Origin: Prevotella sp. UBA2755
Lineage (GTDB): Bacteria > Bacteroidota > Bacteroidia > Bacteroidales > Bacteroidaceae
Assembly: GCA_002353225.1 (NCBI GenBank)
Contig: DEJF01000025.1
Location: 332-64,331 of the forward strand
Direction: 5' to 3'
Length of the DNA: 64,000 bases
Shown here: positions 31,902 to 41,638 of the stretch, piece by piece
Layout of the letters: each line of letters begins with the position of its first letter
Numbering within the stretch: position 1 is the first letter of the stretch
The notes under the pieces: generated by a model
The model's database searches: none
The model's input: the letters and a program-made list of their open reading frames with translations, nothing else
Told to the model about the DNA's origin: nothing
Program-made: the position numbers and the translations under genes

Positions 31902-33893
31902 ATGAACAAGAAACTACTAATCTGTGCTCTTGCTTTGTCAACAGCACTTTCGTCTTTCGGACAGACAAGCGTGATGGACGTGAACACCAAGAAATTGGGA
32001 GCACCCATCCAATCCACTATGTATGGCATTTTCTTCGAGGACATCAACTTCGCCGCCGACGGTGGCTTGTATGGTGAACTCGTCAAGAACCGCTCTTTTG
32101 AGTTCCCACAGGAATTGATGGGATGGCAGACCTTTGGGTGTGTGGATGTGGAGGATGACGGTCCCTTCGAGCGTTGTCCGCATTACGTGGTCCTCTCCGA
32201 CCCTGGTCATAAGGAGCGTCGCTCTGGTCTGGTGAACGAGGGATTCTTCGGCATTGGTGTCGAGAAAGGGGAGGCGTATCGCTTCTCCGTATGGGCAAAG
32301 GCTCCCAAGGGGGAGACAGCCATCCGCGTCCAATTGATTGACGAGAACTCGATGGACGAGAAACAGGAGTTTGTGGAGGAGGAGATTACCATCACGGGGT
32401 CTGAGTGGAAGAAATACACTGTCACGCTGACATCTCCCAAGAAGGACAAGCAGGCTAAACTGCGTATCTTCCTGAAAGGTACCAATAGTGTTGCTTTGGA
32501 GCATATCTCCCTCTTCCCCGTCAACACCTATAAGAATCGTGAGAACGGTATGCGTCGTGACCTCGCTCAGGCTCTTGCCGACCTCAAACCCGGCATCTTC
32601 CGCTTCCCTGGCGGCTGTATCGTAGAGGGCACTGACCTTGCCACCCGCTATCAGTGGAAGAACACCTTGGGACCTGTGGAGAACCGTCCTTTGAACGGCA
32701 ACCGCTGGGAGCATACCTTCGACTACCGCTATTATCCCGATTACTTCCAGAGTTACGGATTGGGATTCTTCGAGTTCTTCCAACTCTCTGAGGATATCGG
32801 TGCCGAGCCACTGCCTATCCTGAGCGTTGGCCTGTCCTGCCAGTATCAGAACTGGAACGACGAGAGTGCCCATGTGCCCATGGACGAGTTAAAGCCATAC
32901 ATTGATGACTGTCTCGACCTCATCGAGTTCGCCAATGGTCCTGTGGACAGCAAATGGGGTAAGATCCGTGCGGAGATGGGACATCCCGCTCCTTTCAACA
33001 TGAAGTATATCGGTGTGGGTAACGAGCAGTGGGGTGAGTTCTACTATGAGCGTCTGAAGCCCTTCGTAGCCGCTATCCGTGCCAAATATCCCAATATCAA
33101 GATTGTAGGAACCAGTGGTCCTGTACCTGAGGACAAGCCCGACAACACCTATCGCTTCGAGGACGGCTGGAAGGCAATGAAAGCCCAGAAGGCTGATTTG
33201 GTCGACGAGCACTACTACCGCAACGAGGAGTGGTTCCTGACCCATGGACTGCGCTATGACTCCTACGACCGCAAGGGACCGAAAGTATTCGCTGGCGAGT
33301 ATGCCTGTCATGGAGAGGGTAAGAAATGGAACCACTACGAGGCTGCTATCCTGGAGGCTGCCTTCATGACAGGTTTCGAGCGTAATGCGGATATCGTTCA
33401 CATGACGACTCCCGCCCCACTCTTTGCCCATGTGGACGGCTGGCAGTGGCGCCCTGACCAGATCTGGTATGACAATACGGATATGTTCAAGACCGTCAGT
33501 TACTACGTACAACAGATGTACAGCACCAATGCTGGTACCAACGTCCTCTCCCTGACGATGGACAAGAAGCCTGTCGCCAACCAGGCAGGACAGAACGGGC
33601 TCTTCGCCTCTGCCGCCTTTGACAGCAAGACGGGTGAGATCATCATCAAGGTGGCTAACACCTCGAAGCAGAAGCAGTCTGTCGCCTTCAACCTCTCCAA
33701 TATCAAGGGAGAGCGCACGGCAAAGACACTCACGCTCTGCCATGACGGTATGGATGACGAGAACTCCATCTGCAAACCCGAGTTGATAACACCTAAGACA
33801 GGAACGGCTCAGGTAACTGCCGGGAGTAAGTCCGCTACCCTTAACGACGTACTCCCACCCATGTCATTCCGCATCTACCGTGTTGCAAATTAA
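31902..33893 (+). CDS. Alpha-L-arabinofuranosidase, GH51
   Basis: 663 residues. The N-terminus (MNKKLLICALALSTALSSFG) is a signal peptide, so the enzyme acts in the periplasm or at the surface. A carbohydrate-binding-like beta-sandwich occupies about residues 85-195. The GH51 barrel has the acid/base Glu in YIGVGNEQWGEFYYER and the nucleophile Glu in KVFAGEYACHGEG; FRFPGGCIVEGTDLATRY is a family hallmark. A C-terminal all-beta domain follows. It releases arabinose from arabinan or arabinoxylan, which the divergent MFS porter could import. I see no clear -7 box, so control by an activator is likely. Confidence 0.93.
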   Translation: MNKKLLICALALSTALSSFGQTSVMDVNTKKLGAPIQSTMYGIFFEDINFAADGGLYGELVKNRSFEFPQELMGWQTFGCVDVEDDGPFERCPHYVVLSDPGHKERRSGLVNEGFFGIGVEKGEAYRFSVWAKAPKGETAIRVQLIDENSMDEKQEFVEEEITITGSEWKKYTVTLTSPKKDKQAKLRIFLKGTNSVALEHISLFPVNTYKNRENGMRRDLAQALADLKPGIFRFPGGCIVEGTDLATRYQWKNTLGPVENRPLNGNRWEHTFDYRYYPDYFQSYGLGFFEFFQLSEDIGAEPLPILSVGLSCQYQNWNDESAHVPMDELKPYIDDCLDLIEFANGPVDSKWGKIRAEMGHPAPFNMKYIGVGNEQWGEFYYERLKPFVAAIRAKYPNIKIVGTSGPVPEDKPDNTYRFEDGWKAMKAQKADLVDEHYYRNEEWFLTHGLRYDSYDRKGPKVFAGEYACHGEGKKWNHYEAAILEAAFMTGFERNADIVHMTTPAPLFAHVDGWQWRPDQIWYDNTDMFKTVSYYVQQMYSTNAGTNVLSLTMDKKPVANQAGQNGLFASAAFDSKTGEIIIKVANTSKQKQSVAFNLSNIKGERTAKTLTLCHDGMDDENSICKPELITPKTGTAQVTAGSKSATLNDVLPPMSFRIYRVAN

Positions 33894-33947
33894 ATTGATT
33901 TGCAAAGTAAATCAAATTGAATTGTCGAGCAAATCAAATTGATTTGC
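33892..33947. repeat. 22-bp period triplet array, core AAATTGA
   Basis: AAATTGA occurs at 33892, 33914 and 33936, exactly 22 bp apart. GCAAATCAAATTGATTTGC at 33929-33947 is a perfect palindrome. The array begins inside the GH51 stop codon. Confidence 0.7.
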
Positions 33948-33969
33948 AATGACGGAAATAGTCACTAAC

Positions 33970-34012
33970 AAAAACAGCCTTGCTTCTAATCAGGAATAGC
34001 AAGGCTGTTTTT
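33970..34012. terminator. Terminator hairpin after GH51
   Basis: AAAAACAGCCTTGCT pairs with AGCAAGGCTGTTTTT and ends in a T run. Confidence 0.85.
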
Positions 34013-34077
34013 CATGGTTTATCACCATTGGAGAAGGAAAAATCAAGGCAAAATTTGGCTATTTGCCATAATCTTCG

Positions 34078-34085
34078 TAATTTTG
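34078..34085 (+). promoter_or_regulatory. -7 box for metF operon
   Basis: TAATTTTG, 25 bp before the metF ATG. Confidence 0.55.
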
Positions 34086-34110
34086 TAGCGTATTGTGTAG
34101 ATACGCGATT

Positions 34111-35067
34111 ATGACAGTAGCAGATTATATCAAACAAGATACAGGCGAGAGACGCTTCTCCTTTGAGGTACTGCCCCCACTGAAAGGTAATGGGACGGAA
34201 GCCTTGTTCCAGACCATCGACAAACTCGTGGAGTTCAACCCTGCGTTCATCAATATTACGACGCACCACTCGGAGTATGTCTACAAGGAACTGGAGAACG
34301 GACAGTTCGAGCGTCAGCGCATCCGCCGCCGACCAGGGACCATCGCCATCGCCGCGGCAATCCAGCACCGTTACGATATCCCCGTGGAGCCACATGTGAT
34401 ATGCAGTGGTATGACGATCGATCAGATCGAGTATGAGTTGCTTGACCTGCAGTTCTTAGGTATCCGCAACCTCATGCTGCTCAGGGGCGACAAGGCTAAG
34501 GAGGACAGCCGCTTTACGCCTACCCCTGGCGGTCATGCCCACACTACCGATCTCATCAAGCAGGTGGTACGCTTCAACGAGGGATTCTTTGCCGACGGTA
34601 CTCCTATCAAGCACCCAGGTGCCAAGTTCGACTTCGGGGTTGCCTGCTATCCTGAGAAACATGAGGAGGCTCCCAATTTGGAGCGTGACATGGAGTATCT
34701 GAAGCAGAAGCAGGACTTAGGAGCCCAGTACGCGGTGACCCAGTTGTTCTACGACAACGAGAAATACTTCGAGTTCGTGGAGAAGGCACGACAGATGGGT
34801 ATCACGATACCTATCGTACCCGGCATCAAGCCCATGGCGAAACTGAGTCAGTTGACAGTAGTGCCCAAGACGTTCCATTGTGACATCCCAGAGGCACTCG
34901 CCAAGGAGATCGTGAAGTGTAAGACGGATGAGCAGGCTCGCCAACTGGGTATCGAGTGGACCAGCCACCAGTGTCAGGAACTCTACGAGCACGGTGTCAA
35001 GAACATCCATTTCTATACGGTATCTGCCGTCGACTCCGTCGCGGAAATCACCAAGCGATTACTATAG
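34111..35067 (+). CDS. metF: Methylenetetrahydrofolate reductase
   Basis: Reduces 5,10-methylene-THF to 5-methyl-THF for methionine synthesis. 318 residues from the ATG at 34111 (MTVADYIKQ). Motifs: FSFEVLPPLKG at the N-terminus, FINITTHHSEY, EPHVICSGMTIDQIEYELLD, RNLMLLRGDKA for FAD, and IPIVPGIKPM. First gene of a likely operon with holB, ricT and gldH. Confidence 0.95.
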   Translation: MTVADYIKQDTGERRFSFEVLPPLKGNGTEALFQTIDKLVEFNPAFINITTHHSEYVYKELENGQFERQRIRRRPGTIAIAAAIQHRYDIPVEPHVICSGMTIDQIEYELLDLQFLGIRNLMLLRGDKAKEDSRFTPTPGGHAHTTDLIKQVVRFNEGFFADGTPIKHPGAKFDFGVACYPEKHEEAPNLERDMEYLKQKQDLGAQYAVTQLFYDNEKYFEFVEKARQMGITIPIVPGIKPMAKLSQLTVVPKTFHCDIPEALAKEIVKCKTDEQARQLGIEWTSHQCQELYEHGVKNIHFYTVSAVDSVAEITKRLL

Positions 35068-35090
35068 GCACTATAAAAAAAAAGAATATG
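35061..35090 (+). repeat. 9-bp period ACTATA repeat before holB
   Basis: ACTATA at 35061 and 35070 is followed by a 9-10 A tract and GAATATG, the holB start. The same arrangement precedes ricT at 36200-36243. Confidence 0.55.
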
Positions 35091-36194
35091 TTCGAGCAAG
35101 TCATAGGACAACAAGAGGCACAAGCCCGGCTACTCCAGTTGCAACAGGAGCAGCGGCTGCCCCATGCCCTGATGCTCTGTGGACCCATGGGGAGTGGTAA
35201 GATGGCGCTCGCCATGGCTTTTGCCAAGCACCTGCTGAGCCGCAACAGTAATGACGAGGCGATGCTGGCAAAATGGGAGCACCCTGACTTGCATTTCACC
35301 TACCCTACCATCAAACTGCCTTCGATGGGTACCGACCACAAGCCCGTGTCCGATGATTTCGCACAAGAGTGGCATGAGTTGATTATGGCAGGCTCTTACT
35401 TCACCATGACAGAATGGCTGGAGATGATGGGTGGGGAGAACCAGCAGGCGATCATCACAGCAGGTGAGAGTGACGCCCTCATCCGCAAACTGTCGCTCAA
35501 GTCGAGTCAGGGGGGCTATAAGGTGAGCCTCATCTGGTTGCCGGAACGCATGAATATCGAATGTGCCAATAAGATACTGAAACTCTTAGAGGAGCCTCCT
35601 CAGCAAACCATCTTCCTATTGGTGTGCGAGGAACCAGAGCGGTTGTTGGAGACCATCCGCAGTCGTGTACAGCGCATCGACATCAAACGCATCGCCGATG
35701 AGGATATCCGACAAGCACTGATGAGCAAACGGGGACTCAGTGAGGAGAACGCCCAACGCGTGGCACGGATGGCAAACGGCAGTTGGCTGAAAGCACTGGA
35801 GATGCTGAGTGTTGACTCTGAGAACGAACTGTTCCTTGATATGTTCCAGACCTTGATGCGACTGGCGTATCAGCGAAAGGTGAAAGACCTGAAGACGTGG
35901 AGCGAGCGGATGGCTGGCATGGGACGTGAGAAACAGAAACGGTTCCTCGACTATTTCCTGCGGCTCATCCGTGAGAATTTCATGTTTAACTTCCGAGAGC
36001 CCGACCTCTGCTATATGACACAGCGGGAAGAGGATTTCGCAAAGAACTTCGCCCGCTTCATCAACGAGGCAAATGTCATCCCTATCAGTGAACTGGCTAA
36101 CCGCGCCATCAGGGATATCGGACAGAATGCCAATGCGAAGATCGTGTTCTTCGACTTCGCCCTGCAAATGATTGTACTATTAATAACAAAATAA
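35088..36194 (+). CDS. holB: DNA polymerase III subunit delta prime
   Basis: Clamp-loader subunit. 368 residues from the ATG at 35088 (MFEQVIGQQEAQARLLQL); longer starts would overlap metF. AAA+ features: MLCGPMGSGKMALAMAFAKH in the P-loop position, KVSLIWLPERMNIECANKIL, KLLEEPPQQTIFLLVCEEPE and IRSRVQRIDIKRI (SRx region). The C-terminal collar is helical. Normal length for Bacteroidetes. Confidence 0.92.
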   Translation: MFEQVIGQQEAQARLLQLQQEQRLPHALMLCGPMGSGKMALAMAFAKHLLSRNSNDEAMLAKWEHPDLHFTYPTIKLPSMGTDHKPVSDDFAQEWHELIMAGSYFTMTEWLEMMGGENQQAIITAGESDALIRKLSLKSSQGGYKVSLIWLPERMNIECANKILKLLEEPPQQTIFLLVCEEPERLLETIRSRVQRIDIKRIADEDIRQALMSKRGLSEENAQRVARMANGSWLKALEMLSVDSENELFLDMFQTLMRLAYQRKVKDLKTWSERMAGMGREKQKRFLDYFLRLIRENFMFNFREPDLCYMTQREEDFAKNFARFINEANVIPISELANRAIRDIGQNANAKIVFFDFALQMIVLLITK

Positions 36195-36199
36195 CGATA

Positions 36200-36243
36200 G
36201 GTACTATAGCCACTATAGGAACTATAAAAACTAAAAGAATATG
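36200..36243 (+). repeat. 9-bp period ACTATA array before ricT
   Basis: GGTACTATA, GCCACTATA and GGAACTATA run in tandem from 36200, then AAAACTAAAAGAATATG leads into the ricT ATG at 36241. Confidence 0.65.
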
Positions 36244-37368
36244 GAGAAAGTAAAAGACCTCGAGATAAAGACAGGATGTGACCGTGGACTCTGTCACCTT
36301 GCCGTAGGACGACAGGACAAGCAGTTGAACACCTACGACTGGCTTGCCGACGTACCCGGCAATACGGACACGACAGACTTGGTGGAGGTGCAGTTCAAGC
36401 ATACCCGCAAGGGCTACTATCATAATGTCAACAACCTGGACTTGAAGAAAGGTGACATCGTTGCCGTAGAGGCAAACCCGGGTCATGACATTGGGGTGGT
36501 CACCCTCACAGGACGACTGGTTAAGTTACAGATTAAGAAGGCTAACCTGAAGAGTGCGGACGACATCAAGCGTATCTATCGTATCGCACGTCCAGTGGAC
36601 ATGGAGAAATACCATGAGGCAAAGCGCCGTGAACACGCCACCATGATTGAGAGCCGCCAGATAGCCAAAGGACTGGGACTGAAGATGAAGATCGGGGACG
36701 TGGAGTATCAGGGGGATGGTAATAAAGCAATCTTCTATTATATCGCTGACGAGCGTGTGGACTTCCGCCAACTCATCAAAGACCTTGCCGCTACGTTCCA
36801 CGTACGCATCGAGATGAAACAGATCGGTGCCCGTCAGGAGGCAGGACGTATTGGTGGTACGGGACCTTGCGGACGTGAACTCTGCTGTGCCACATGGATG
36901 AAGAACTTCGTGAGTGTGGGAACCAGTGCCGCCCGCTACCAGGATATCTCCCTCAACCCCCAGAAACTGGCGGGTATGTGCGCCAAACTGAAATGCTGTC
37001 TGAACTATGAGGTGGACGATTATGTGGAGGCTGGACGTAAACTTCCTGCCAAGGATATCGTCCTGCAGACACAAGACGCGGACTACCACCTCTTCAAGTC
37101 GGACATTCTCGCTGGTCTCGTCTCCTACTCTACCGACAAGAATATCGCCGCCAATTTAGAGACAATCACGGCGGAGCGTGCCAAACAGATTATCGAGATG
37201 AACCGCAAGGGAGAGAAACCGCTGTCATTACAGGAGAACGGCAGGAAACAGGAGCCTGTCCGTCCGCTTGACCTTGCCACCCAGGAGAATATCAACCGTT
37301 TCGACAAGGCGAAGAAGAAAAAGAAAAAGCATAAGAAGCCTAACAAGCCCAGAGATGCGAAAGAATAG
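36241..37368 (+). CDS. ricT: PSP1/RicT family protein
   Basis: 375 residues. The N-terminal part carries the PSP1 core (VEVQFKHTRKGYYHNVNNLD, KGDIVAVEANPGHDIGVVTL). Cysteines in GTGPCGRELCCATW and MCAKLKCCLNYE match the iron-sulfur ligand set of RicT (YaaT), which in Bacillus works with RicA and RicF on RNA processing. The function in Bacteroidetes is not known. The tail is Lys-rich (KKKKKKHKKPNKPRD). The gldH ATG lies inside its last codons. Confidence 0.9.
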   Translation: MEKVKDLEIKTGCDRGLCHLAVGRQDKQLNTYDWLADVPGNTDTTDLVEVQFKHTRKGYYHNVNNLDLKKGDIVAVEANPGHDIGVVTLTGRLVKLQIKKANLKSADDIKRIYRIARPVDMEKYHEAKRREHATMIESRQIAKGLGLKMKIGDVEYQGDGNKAIFYYIADERVDFRQLIKDLAATFHVRIEMKQIGARQEAGRIGGTGPCGRELCCATWMKNFVSVGTSAARYQDISLNPQKLAGMCAKLKCCLNYEVDDYVEAGRKLPAKDIVLQTQDADYHLFKSDILAGLVSYSTDKNIAANLETITAERAKQIIEMNRKGEKPLSLQENGRKQEPVRPLDLATQENINRFDKAKKKKKKHKKPNKPRDAKE

Positions 37369-37828
37369 TTACACCTTATTATATTATATAGGACTGATAG
37401 TGCTTCTTGCATGCTCCTCATGCGACAGCAAGACGACCTACAGCCGCTATCAGCATGTATCTATAGCAGGCTGGGAGAAGAATGACGCTCTTTCCTATGA
37501 GATAGCGCCCATGAAAGAGAATGGCACATTCCAGAAAGCAATCGGGGTGCGTATCAGCAGTGACTATCCGTTCATGGGACTAACCTTGATTATAGAGCAG
37601 CAGGTATTCCCATCCATGGAGAGCCATAACGACACGCTCAACTGTAACCTGATTGACAAGGAGGGGAACGCCATCGGACAAGGTGTCACGCTCTACCAAT
37701 ACAAATTCCCCATCAACACGATGACCCTGCACAAAGGAGACTCATTGAGCATTCGTGTCCGTCATGACATGAAGAGGGAAATCCTGCCTGGCATTGCCGA
37801 TATCGGTCTGATACTGACTAAACAATAA
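37355..37828 (+). CDS. gldH: Gliding motility lipoprotein GldH
   Basis: 157 residues from the ATG at 37355, overlapping ricT by 14 bp. Signal and lipobox: LLYYIGLIVLLACSSC. The mature part (TYSRYQHVSIAGWEKNDALS, then FPINTMTLHKGDSLSIRVRH) matches GldH. It is required for gliding in Flavobacterium, and homologues occur in non-motile Bacteroidales. It ends 2 bp before the rodA stop; ACAATAACCTTATTGT (37822-37837) is a small palindrome over both stops. Confidence 0.88.
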   Translation: MRKNSYTLLYYIGLIVLLACSSCDSKTTYSRYQHVSIAGWEKNDALSYEIAPMKENGTFQKAIGVRISSDYPFMGLTLIIEQQVFPSMESHNDTLNCNLIDKEGNAIGQGVTLYQYKFPINTMTLHKGDSLSIRVRHDMKREILPGIADIGLILTKQ

Positions 37829-37830
37829 CC

Positions 37831-39294
37831 TTATTGTCTAATCAAGTTACGACTGGCATCTATTCGCAGGAAGATAAACAGCAGGATGGTGAATCCCCAT
37901 AAGGACGAACCGCCATAACTGAAGAACGGTAACGGAATACCGATCACAGGGGTCAGTCCTAACACCATACCCACATTGATAAACACATGGAACAGGAAGA
38001 TACTTAGCACGCTATAGCCATATACCCTGCCGAAGCGGAACGGTTGTCGCTCCGACAGATGAATCAGTCGCAAGATCAAGGCAAGGAACAACAGCAACAC
38101 ACCTGCGGAGCCTAAGAAGCCCTCCTCCTCACCTACCGTACAGAAAATGAAGTCTGTATCTTGCTCTGGCACGAACTTCAACTTGGTCTGCGTACCATTC
38201 AGGAAGCCCTTTCCCTCCAAGCCTCCCGAGCCGATGGCTATCTCACTCTGATGGACATTATAGCCAGCACCACGAAGGTCTTCCTCCAAACCCAGCAAGA
38301 CATTGATACGCGTACGTTGGTGGGGCTCCATCATGTTGTTCAGGATGAAGTCGGCACCATAGAAGAAACCCACTGACCCTATGGTGAAGAGTGCGATAAA
38401 ATAGTAGTTACGGATGCGGGAACCCAATCCTTCCCATATCAGATAGCCAATCAGAATAACCGTCATGGCAAGTTGGATGTACACAATATCGAAGGGGATC
38501 TTCAACAGTAACAAGGAGAACAGGGTAATACCCAAACAATAGAGTCCTATTTTCCAGGCGAGTTTCTTATTCCTGCCATAGACCCATACCATGCCTGCCG
38601 CAAACAACTGTATCATCAACAACACAGAGAATTTACCCACAGAAGTCGGGGAGTCACCTAAATAGACCTCCGCATAACGGATACCCACGACAAAGTAGAT
38701 GACCATAGCCACACCAGTAAACAGAATGGAACCTGGCATTCCCTCCCTATAGAACATCAGGAAGAAGGCGAAGTACACCAAGGCGGAACCTGTCTCTCGC
38801 TGCATGATAATGAAAATCATCGGTAGGAAGATAATCGCCAATGTCGCCCCGAAATGCTTCCACTGATGGATATTATACCCATAGGTTGACATGAACTTTG
38901 CCAATGCGAGGGAGGTGGCGAACTTAGCGAACTCCGCCGGTTGTATGCGTAAAGGTCCTAATACCAGCCATGAGCGTGAGCCCTTGATGGAATGCGTATT
39001 GAAGATGGTAAGGAACAGCAATATCAACAACAACCCATAGATGATATAGGCAAAGGTATCGTAGAAACGGTCGTCCGACATAAGGATGGTGAAACCCAAG
39101 ACAATCGACGTACCTATCCAGATAATCTGCATACCGGAACGTGTATCCAGACTGAAGATATCTGTGTTACCATAGGAATAACTGGCTCCACATACACTGA
39201 TCCAGCCAAAGGTCAACAGGGCGATATAGATGAGTATCGTCCACCAGTCGATAGAACGGAAGATGCTGGTCTGCTTACCTGATTGTGTTGCCAT
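37831..39294 (-). CDS. rodA: Rod-shape peptidoglycan glycosyltransferase RodA
   Basis: SEDS-family polymerase of the elongasome. 487 residues, about ten to twelve membrane segments. Motifs: SIKGSRSWLVLGPLRIQPAE (family loop with the WxxLGPxxxQPSE pattern), AIGSGGLEGKGFLNGTQTKL, FVPEQDTDFIFCTVGEEEGF and IPLPFFSYGGSSLW. Its start overlaps the mrdA stop by 20 bp, and it works with that PBP2. Confidence 0.96.
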   Translation of the reverse strand: MATQSGKQTSIFRSIDWWTILIYIALLTFGWISVCGASYSYGNTDIFSLDTRSGMQIIWIGTSIVLGFTILMSDDRFYDTFAYIIYGLLLILLFLTIFNTHSIKGSRSWLVLGPLRIQPAEFAKFATSLALAKFMSTYGYNIHQWKHFGATLAIIFLPMIFIIMQRETGSALVYFAFFLMFYREGMPGSILFTGVAMVIYFVVGIRYAEVYLGDSPTSVGKFSVLLMIQLFAAGMVWVYGRNKKLAWKIGLYCLGITLFSLLLLKIPFDIVYIQLAMTVILIGYLIWEGLGSRIRNYYFIALFTIGSVGFFYGADFILNNMMEPHQRTRINVLLGLEEDLRGAGYNVHQSEIAIGSGGLEGKGFLNGTQTKLKFVPEQDTDFIFCTVGEEEGFLGSAGVLLLFLALILRLIHLSERQPFRFGRVYGYSVLSIFLFHVFINVGMVLGLTPVIGIPLPFFSYGGSSLWGFTILLFIFLRIDASRNLIRQ

Positions 39295-41131
39295 AAGATA
39301 TATGTCTGTTTTGGAAATCTCTTGCTTTCTTCTCAGAAGCCTCAGAGAGTTTTCCGTGAATATACTGTTCCATGATCAAACCGCCAATAGGCACACCATA
39401 GGTAGCGCCCCATCCGCCATTCTCCACATAGACGGCGACAGCGATTTGGGGTTTATCCATAGGGGCGAATCCCATAAACACAGAGTGGTCGTGGCCGCGG
39501 TTCTGTGCCGTACCAGTCTTTCCACAGGCGACGAAATCGTATTTTGCCAACTCATGACAGGTACCGCCGGTCGCAGACGCTCTCATGCCAGCCACCACAT
39601 AGTCGTATGCTTCGCGCTTAGCCAAAGTATAGTGTCTCTTGGTAAACGTCGTATCCAAGGCTTCGCCCTGCACCTTCTTCACCACATGAGGAGTGAGGTA
39701 ATAACCTCTGTTGGCTATCGTCGCTCCCAGATTAGCGATCTGCAATGGTGTGGCGTTCACCTCACCTTGTCCGATGGCAATAGAGATAATGGTCAGACCG
39801 TTCCACGACCCCTTATAGGCACGGTCGTAATAGTCAGCATTGGGGATCAGTCCTCGTTTCTCTCCTGGCAAGTCGACACCCAGTTGATAGCCAAATCCCA
39901 TGCTCACCATATAGTCACGCCACTTGTTCATTGCCTTCTGCACTGAACCGTATTTCGAGATATTCTGGTTAATCATATAATAGAGTCCCCAGCAGAAATA
40001 GCCATTGCATGAAGTGGATAGGGCTGGTACCAAAGGTAATGGCGCCGCATGACCGTGACATCCCACATGCAAACCCCTGAAGTTGAAGCCATGGGCACAG
40101 GGATAGGCTGTCTGTGTGGGATGGATGATACCCTCACTCATGAAGGTTAGTCCCTGTGTGGTCTTAAAGGTGGAACCTGGAGGATATTGTCCCATGATGC
40201 TACGGTTCAGCAGGGGTTTCCACACATTCTGACTCAGCAGACGATGATTCTTGGAGCGAGCACGTCCCACCATCATACGAGGGTCGTAGGACGGTGATGA
40301 CACCATACAAAGAATCTCTCCTGTAGATGGTTCTATCGCTACGATACTGCCTATCTTTCCCTCCATCAGTCGCTCACCCAATGCCTGCAGGTCGGCATCC
40401 AGACTCAGTGTCAGATTCTTACCAGGTACCGGCTTACGGTCGAAAGCACCATTCTGGTAACGTCCCTGTATACGACCGTGAGCATCACGCAAGAGGATCT
40501 GCATCCCTTTCTCACCACGCAACTGTTTCTCATAACTACGCTCAACACCCAGTTTCCCGATATAGTCACCCGGGATATAGTAGTCGTCTTGCTCTATATC
40601 TGCCGGTGATACCTCCGCCACATCGCCTAAGACATGGGCGGCAAAGGGATATTGGTACTGACGGATACTGCGTCGCTGCACATAGAAACCCGGGAAACGG
40701 AACATCCTTTCCTGAAACACGGAGAAGTCTTTGTCCGACAACTGACTGATGAATATCTGCTGGGTAAAACGACTATAGCCCGGATTCTTGATACGGTCCT
40801 TGATTTCCGCCATACGCTTGTCAAACTCCGCTTTCGTGATGTTCAACGCCTCACAGAACTCAAGGGTGTCCAAATGGTCTTTCGCCTCATTCATGATCAC
40901 CATGATATCGTATGACGGTTGATTATAAACAAGCAGTTTCCCGTTTCTGTCCGTAATAATACCACGGGAAGGGTATTCTATCTTCTTGAGGAAAGCGTTA
41001 GAGTCGGCATTCTTCTTGTAGTCGTCACTCATAATCTGAAGAGTGAAGAGACGAATGATATAGATGACGACAATAGCAACCGCTATCCCGCTAATCACAT
41101 AACGCCGATAGTCTATCTCATAGTCTTTCAT
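39275..41131 (-). CDS. mrdA: Penicillin-binding protein 2
   Basis: Elongasome transpeptidase, partner of RodA. 618 residues: one N-terminal membrane helix (YVISGIAVAIVVIYIIRLFT), a pedestal domain, then the transpeptidase with catalytic Ser in PPGSTFKTTQG, the SCN motif in LSTSCNGYF and KTGT in ACGKTGTAQNRG. Its ATG overlaps the mreD stop by 4 bp (ATGA). Confidence 0.96.
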   Translation of the reverse strand: MKDYEIDYRRYVISGIAVAIVVIYIIRLFTLQIMSDDYKKNADSNAFLKKIEYPSRGIITDRNGKLLVYNQPSYDIMVIMNEAKDHLDTLEFCEALNITKAEFDKRMAEIKDRIKNPGYSRFTQQIFISQLSDKDFSVFQERMFRFPGFYVQRRSIRQYQYPFAAHVLGDVAEVSPADIEQDDYYIPGDYIGKLGVERSYEKQLRGEKGMQILLRDAHGRIQGRYQNGAFDRKPVPGKNLTLSLDADLQALGERLMEGKIGSIVAIEPSTGEILCMVSSPSYDPRMMVGRARSKNHRLLSQNVWKPLLNRSIMGQYPPGSTFKTTQGLTFMSEGIIHPTQTAYPCAHGFNFRGLHVGCHGHAAPLPLVPALSTSCNGYFCWGLYYMINQNISKYGSVQKAMNKWRDYMVSMGFGYQLGVDLPGEKRGLIPNADYYDRAYKGSWNGLTIISIAIGQGEVNATPLQIANLGATIANRGYYLTPHVVKKVQGEALDTTFTKRHYTLAKREAYDYVVAGMRASATGGTCHELAKYDFVACGKTGTAQNRGHDHSVFMGFAPMDKPQIAVAVYVENGGWGATYGVPIGGLIMEQYIHGKLSEASEKKARDFQNRHISYGNTIR

Positions 41132-41634
41132 TCCTGCTTGTCCTGAACAGTCTCAAATGTCAATATCATCAACAAGGTGATGGCGGCACTGCCTATCACG
41201 CTTTTCAACCATTCAACCCAGTTATAGAGGGTGAAAGCATCCAGCGTGAAGAACACCAGACAATAGATGAGCACCATGACCAGCGAATAGTAGAAATACT
41301 TTACCCACCCGATATTCCGTATCGAGGGCTGCATATTCTCCGCAGCATCACGTGACACATACAACTCAAAGTAATATGGTTGAATAGCACCTAACAAAGT
41401 CATCGAGGCAGCGGCTACTCCTGGGGTATTGAAGAAAATATCCACTACGAGCCCTAATCCAAAACTCCACAGCAGGACTGCCCATTTGGGATAGTTACGG
41501 GGAAAGAGCAGAACGAAATAGACATAAAACAATGGTGTGGCATATCCAAACAGATGGATACGTCCCAGTATCAACGCCTGTGCCAACACAAAGGCGACAA
41601 ACAAACCTGCCCGTTTGAATATATCTGCCGACAT
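41128..41634 (-). CDS. mreD: Rod-shape determining protein MreD
   Basis: 168 residues, about five membrane helices (LFVAFVLAQALILGRIHLFG at the N-terminus). FFNTPGVAAASMTLLGAIQP is typical for the Bacteroidetes form. It sits between mreC (4 bp gap) and mrdA (4 bp overlap), which fixes its identity as much as its sequence does. Confidence 0.88.
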   Translation of the reverse strand: MSADIFKRAGLFVAFVLAQALILGRIHLFGYATPLFYVYFVLLFPRNYPKWAVLLWSFGLGLVVDIFFNTPGVAAASMTLLGAIQPYYFELYVSRDAAENMQPSIRNIGWVKYFYYSLVMVLIYCLVFFTLDAFTLYNWVEWLKSVIGSAAITLLMILTFETVQDKQE

Positions 41635-41638
41635 TCCC

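Noticed and set aside
31938..32873. 311-codon minus-strand frame inside the GH51 gene
   Set aside because: Antisense shadow; the GH51 catalytic motifs fix the plus strand.
37822..37837. Terminator between gldH and rodA
   Set aside because: ACAATAACCTTATTGT is palindromic but AT-rich, short and without a T run, so I cannot support a terminator call.
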